In this document: one piece after another, positions 62,316-64,000 of the stretch
Layout: every line of letters begins with the position of its first letter
How positions within the stretch are numbered: the stretch's first letter is position 1
Notes under the pieces: generated by a model
Told to the model about the DNA's origin: nothing
Seen by the model: the letters and a program-made list of their open reading frames with translations, nothing else
Databases searched by the model: none
Assembly: GCF_029581395.1 (NCBI RefSeq)
Contig: NZ_CP121113.1
Coordinates: 1,360,001 to 1,424,000, forward strand
Direction: 5' to 3'
DNA length: 64,000 nucleotides
Source of the DNA: Roseinatronobacter sp. S2
GTDB lineage: Bacteria > Pseudomonadota > Alphaproteobacteria > Rhodobacterales > Rhodobacteraceae
Translations under genes and position numbers: made by a program

Positions 62316-63638
62316 TCAGTCCAGATTGTCCAGAACGTCCGCAAGGGTGCCGATCAACTGGTCGATATGCGCTTTTTCAATGATCAGCGGGGGCGACATG
62401 GCGATAATATCGCCGGTCGTGCGAATCAGCACGCCCTTTTCATAGGCTTTCAGGAAGGCGTTAAAGGCGCGTTGCGTGGGCGCGCCCGCGATTGGTTCCA
62501 ACTCCACCGCGCCGATAAGGCCCATATTGCGAATGTCGATGACATGGCGGCGGCCCTTCAGCGAATGCACTGCTTCTTCCCAATAGGGGGCCATTTCCGC
62601 CGCGCGTTCAAACAGCGCTTCTTCGCGGTATGTCTCCAGCGTGGCAAGCCCTGCTGCCGATGCAATCGGGCTGCCGGAATAGGTGTAGCCGTGAAACAGC
62701 TCGATCAGGTTTTCGGGGCCGGTCATGAACGCATCATGGATTTCAGCCGTTGTCAGCACTGCGCCCATGGGAATCACACCATTGGTCAGCCCTTTGGCGC
62801 AGGTGATCATGTCGGGCATCACATCGAAATGCTGGGCTGCAAAGGGGCTGCCAAGGCGGCCAAAGCCGGTGATCACTTCATCAAAGATCAGCAGAATACC
62901 ATGTTTGCGTGTGATGTCGCGCAGGCGCTGCAAATAGCCCTTGGGCGGGATCAGAACGCCTGTGGACCCTGCCACCGGTTCAACAATGACCGCCGCAATT
63001 GTATCCGCGCCGTGCAGCGCCACAATGCGTTCCAACTCGTCCGCAATATCTGCGCCATGTTCCGGCTGGCCCTTTGACCACTGGTTTTGCGGGATATGGG
63101 TGTGGGGCATATGATCCACACCCACCAGCATCGCGCCGAAATGGCGGCGGTTACTGACGATCCCACCGACCGAAATACCGCCGAAATTCACGCCGTGATA
63201 GCCCCGCTCGCGCCCGATCAGGCGGGTGCGGCTGGCGTCGCCCTTGGCGCGGTGATAGGCCAGCGCGATTTTCAGCGCGGTTTCCACGCTTTCGGACCCC
63301 GAATTGGTGAAAAACGCATGGTCTATGCCTTCGGGCGCAAGGTCCACCAGACGGTTTGCCAATTCAAACGCTTTGGGGTGGCCCATCTGGAATGCAGGCG
63401 CATAGTCCAGTTCCTCGACCTGTTTCTGGATGGCTTCGGTAATTTTCGGGCGCTTGTGGCCTGCGTTGCAGCACCAAAGCCCTGCCGTGCCGTCCAGCAC
63501 CTGCCGCCCGTCCGATGTGGTGTAGAACATGCCATCAGCGGCCACCAGCATGCGCGGGGCCTGCTTGAACTGGCGGTTGGCTGTGAACGGCATCCAGAAG
63601 GCACGCAGATCATTGGGTGTGGGGCGGTCAAGGGCCAT
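62316..63638 (-). CDS. Class III omega-aminotransferase (beta-alanine:pyruvate type)
   Basis: A 440-residue PLP aminotransferase. AFFTNSGSESVETALKIALAY-type loop near 105-125, RERGYHGVNFGGISVGG (about 148-164), LLIFDEVITGFGRLG holding the PLP-contacting Asp, and the Schiff-base Lys in ITCAKGLTNGVIPMGA (about 286). The WMPFTANRQFK start is typical of omega-amino acid:pyruvate transaminases. The amino donor is not certain. Confidence 0.93.
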   Translation of the reverse strand: MALDRPTPNDLRAFWMPFTANRQFKQAPRMLVAADGMFYTTSDGRQVLDGTAGLWCCNAGHKRPKITEAIQKQVEELDYAPAFQMGHPKAFELANRLVDLAPEGIDHAFFTNSGSESVETALKIALAYHRAKGDASRTRLIGRERGYHGVNFGGISVGGIVSNRRHFGAMLVGVDHMPHTHIPQNQWSKGQPEHGADIADELERIVALHGADTIAAVIVEPVAGSTGVLIPPKGYLQRLRDITRKHGILLIFDEVITGFGRLGSPFAAQHFDVMPDMITCAKGLTNGVIPMGAVLTTAEIHDAFMTGPENLIELFHGYTYSGSPIASAAGLATLETYREEALFERAAEMAPYWEEAVHSLKGRRHVIDIRNMGLIGAVELEPIAGAPTQRAFNAFLKAYEKGVLIRTTGDIIAMSPPLIIEKAHIDQLIGTLADVLDNLD

Positions 63639-63726
63639 GGCTGTTACTCCCGTGAATTTGATCAAAAGACGCTACCAGATTTGCGCGCCATGACAAGGGG
63701 GCCATTACGAAGCGTCAGAAAAGGGG

Positions 63727-64000
63727 TCAGACGAACACCATTAATGCCGACAGCGCAAGCAACCCCGCCATGACGCGCATGAAAACACGCCAGTGGCGCG
63801 GGTTGCGTAAAAGCGTTGTCAGCAGCGCGCCCGCACTGGTCCAGAACAGACAGACCCCAAGATTGACAGAACTGAACGCCAGACCAAGGCGCAGCCCTTC
63901 CAGCGCGGGCGTCATTCCTGCGCCATAGCCCGCCGATGCCGCAAACGCTATTGCCCACACTTTCGGGTTAATCCACTGAAACAGGGCCGCTTGCAGCAGT
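63727..64000 (-). CDS. LysE-family amino-acid exporter, partial (5' end beyond window)
   Basis: The open frame continues through the right window edge. The visible C-terminal part reads LLQAALFQWINPKVWAIAFA, which is the LysE/RhtB signature (FQxxNPKxW), followed by two further membrane segments. The start codon and N-terminal half are outside the window; the GTG at 63960 is internal and not the start. Confidence 0.85.
   Translation of the reverse strand, partial: LLQAALFQWINPKVWAIAFAASAGYGAGMTPALEGLRLGLAFSSVNLGVCLFWTSAGALLTTLLRNPRHWRVFMRVMAGLLALSALMVFV

Noticed and set aside
1..64000. CRISPR arrays
   Set aside because: No set of evenly spaced short direct repeats with unique spacers and no cas-like gene was found.
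1..64000. Complete insertion sequences or transposases
   Set aside because: No transposase-like protein was recognised. The dispersed repeat has no ORF and no obvious target duplication in the bases I compared.

Overview
The window reads as chromosomal DNA of a marine or haloalkaline-type member of the Rhodobacteraceae (Alphaproteobacteria). This rests on the GC-rich, densely packed genes, an intact Rhodobacter-type gene transfer agent (GTA) cluster, the alphaproteobacterial gene orders surE-pcm-nlpD-like, gpmI-envC-ctpA-rppH and lysC-ptsP, a 55-residue zinc-free L33, class A RNase P RNA, and Bpt-type aminoacyl-tRNA protein transferase. The exact genus cannot be fixed from the sequence alone.

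Layout. 1-4.7 kb: a small lipoprotein, a YmdB-like phosphodiesterase, a degenerate GT51-like protein and an SLC13 transporter. 5.1-19.4 kb: a complete, uninterrupted GTA structural cluster (TerS, TerL, portal, g3.5, protease, capsid, connectors, tail tube, chaperones, tape measure, hub, peptidase, 'megatron') in the known RcGTA order. 19.4-24.3 kb: an orphan 118-aa gene bracketed by two large structured palindromes, an ABC-F ATPase, a MarR regulator, a two-domain PhnB-like protein and an AlkD-like protein. 24.4-28.7 kb: a phosphonate ABC transporter (phnD-phnC-phnE-phnE) behind a four-half-site Pho box, then an NTF2-like protein. 28.7-30.4 kb: a serine-recombinase remnant beside tRNA-Met, an FAD oxidoreductase and an alphaproteobacterial palindromic element. 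30.4-42.4 kb: nlpD-like/pcm/surE, rnpB, rpmG, a YccA-type membrane protein, a quinone oxidoreductase, an XRE regulator, HisN-like phosphatase, a hydrolase, a receiver-PP2C phosphatase divergent from an Hpt protein, and ilvA with a thioesterase. 42.5-55.7 kb: argG, gpmI-envC-ctpA-rppH, flavin reductase, GNAT, lysC-ptsP, an HDAC-like amidohydrolase with a periplasmic glutathione peroxidase, DUF1178. 56-64 kb: a YnjBCD-like ABC importer, CDP-alcohol phosphatidyltransferase, bpt, RDD and YbaK proteins, a class III aminotransferase, and a LysE exporter cut by the window end.

How it works together. Most genes are housekeeping. The GTA genes would build a small tailed particle; no integrase, repressor, replication or lysis genes lie beside them, as expected for a domesticated GTA and not a prophage. 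The receiver-PP2C phosphatase (38.8-40.1 kb) resembles the RbaY type of regulator and sits near a CtrA-like half-site pair, so a regulatory link to the GTA is possible but inferred.

The least explained material is non-coding: (a) a roughly 195-bp structured repeat present five times in intergenic gaps, and (b) two 91-93-bp nested palindromes with extensive compensatory base changes flanking the gene after GTA g15, plus a large hairpin after the capsid gene.
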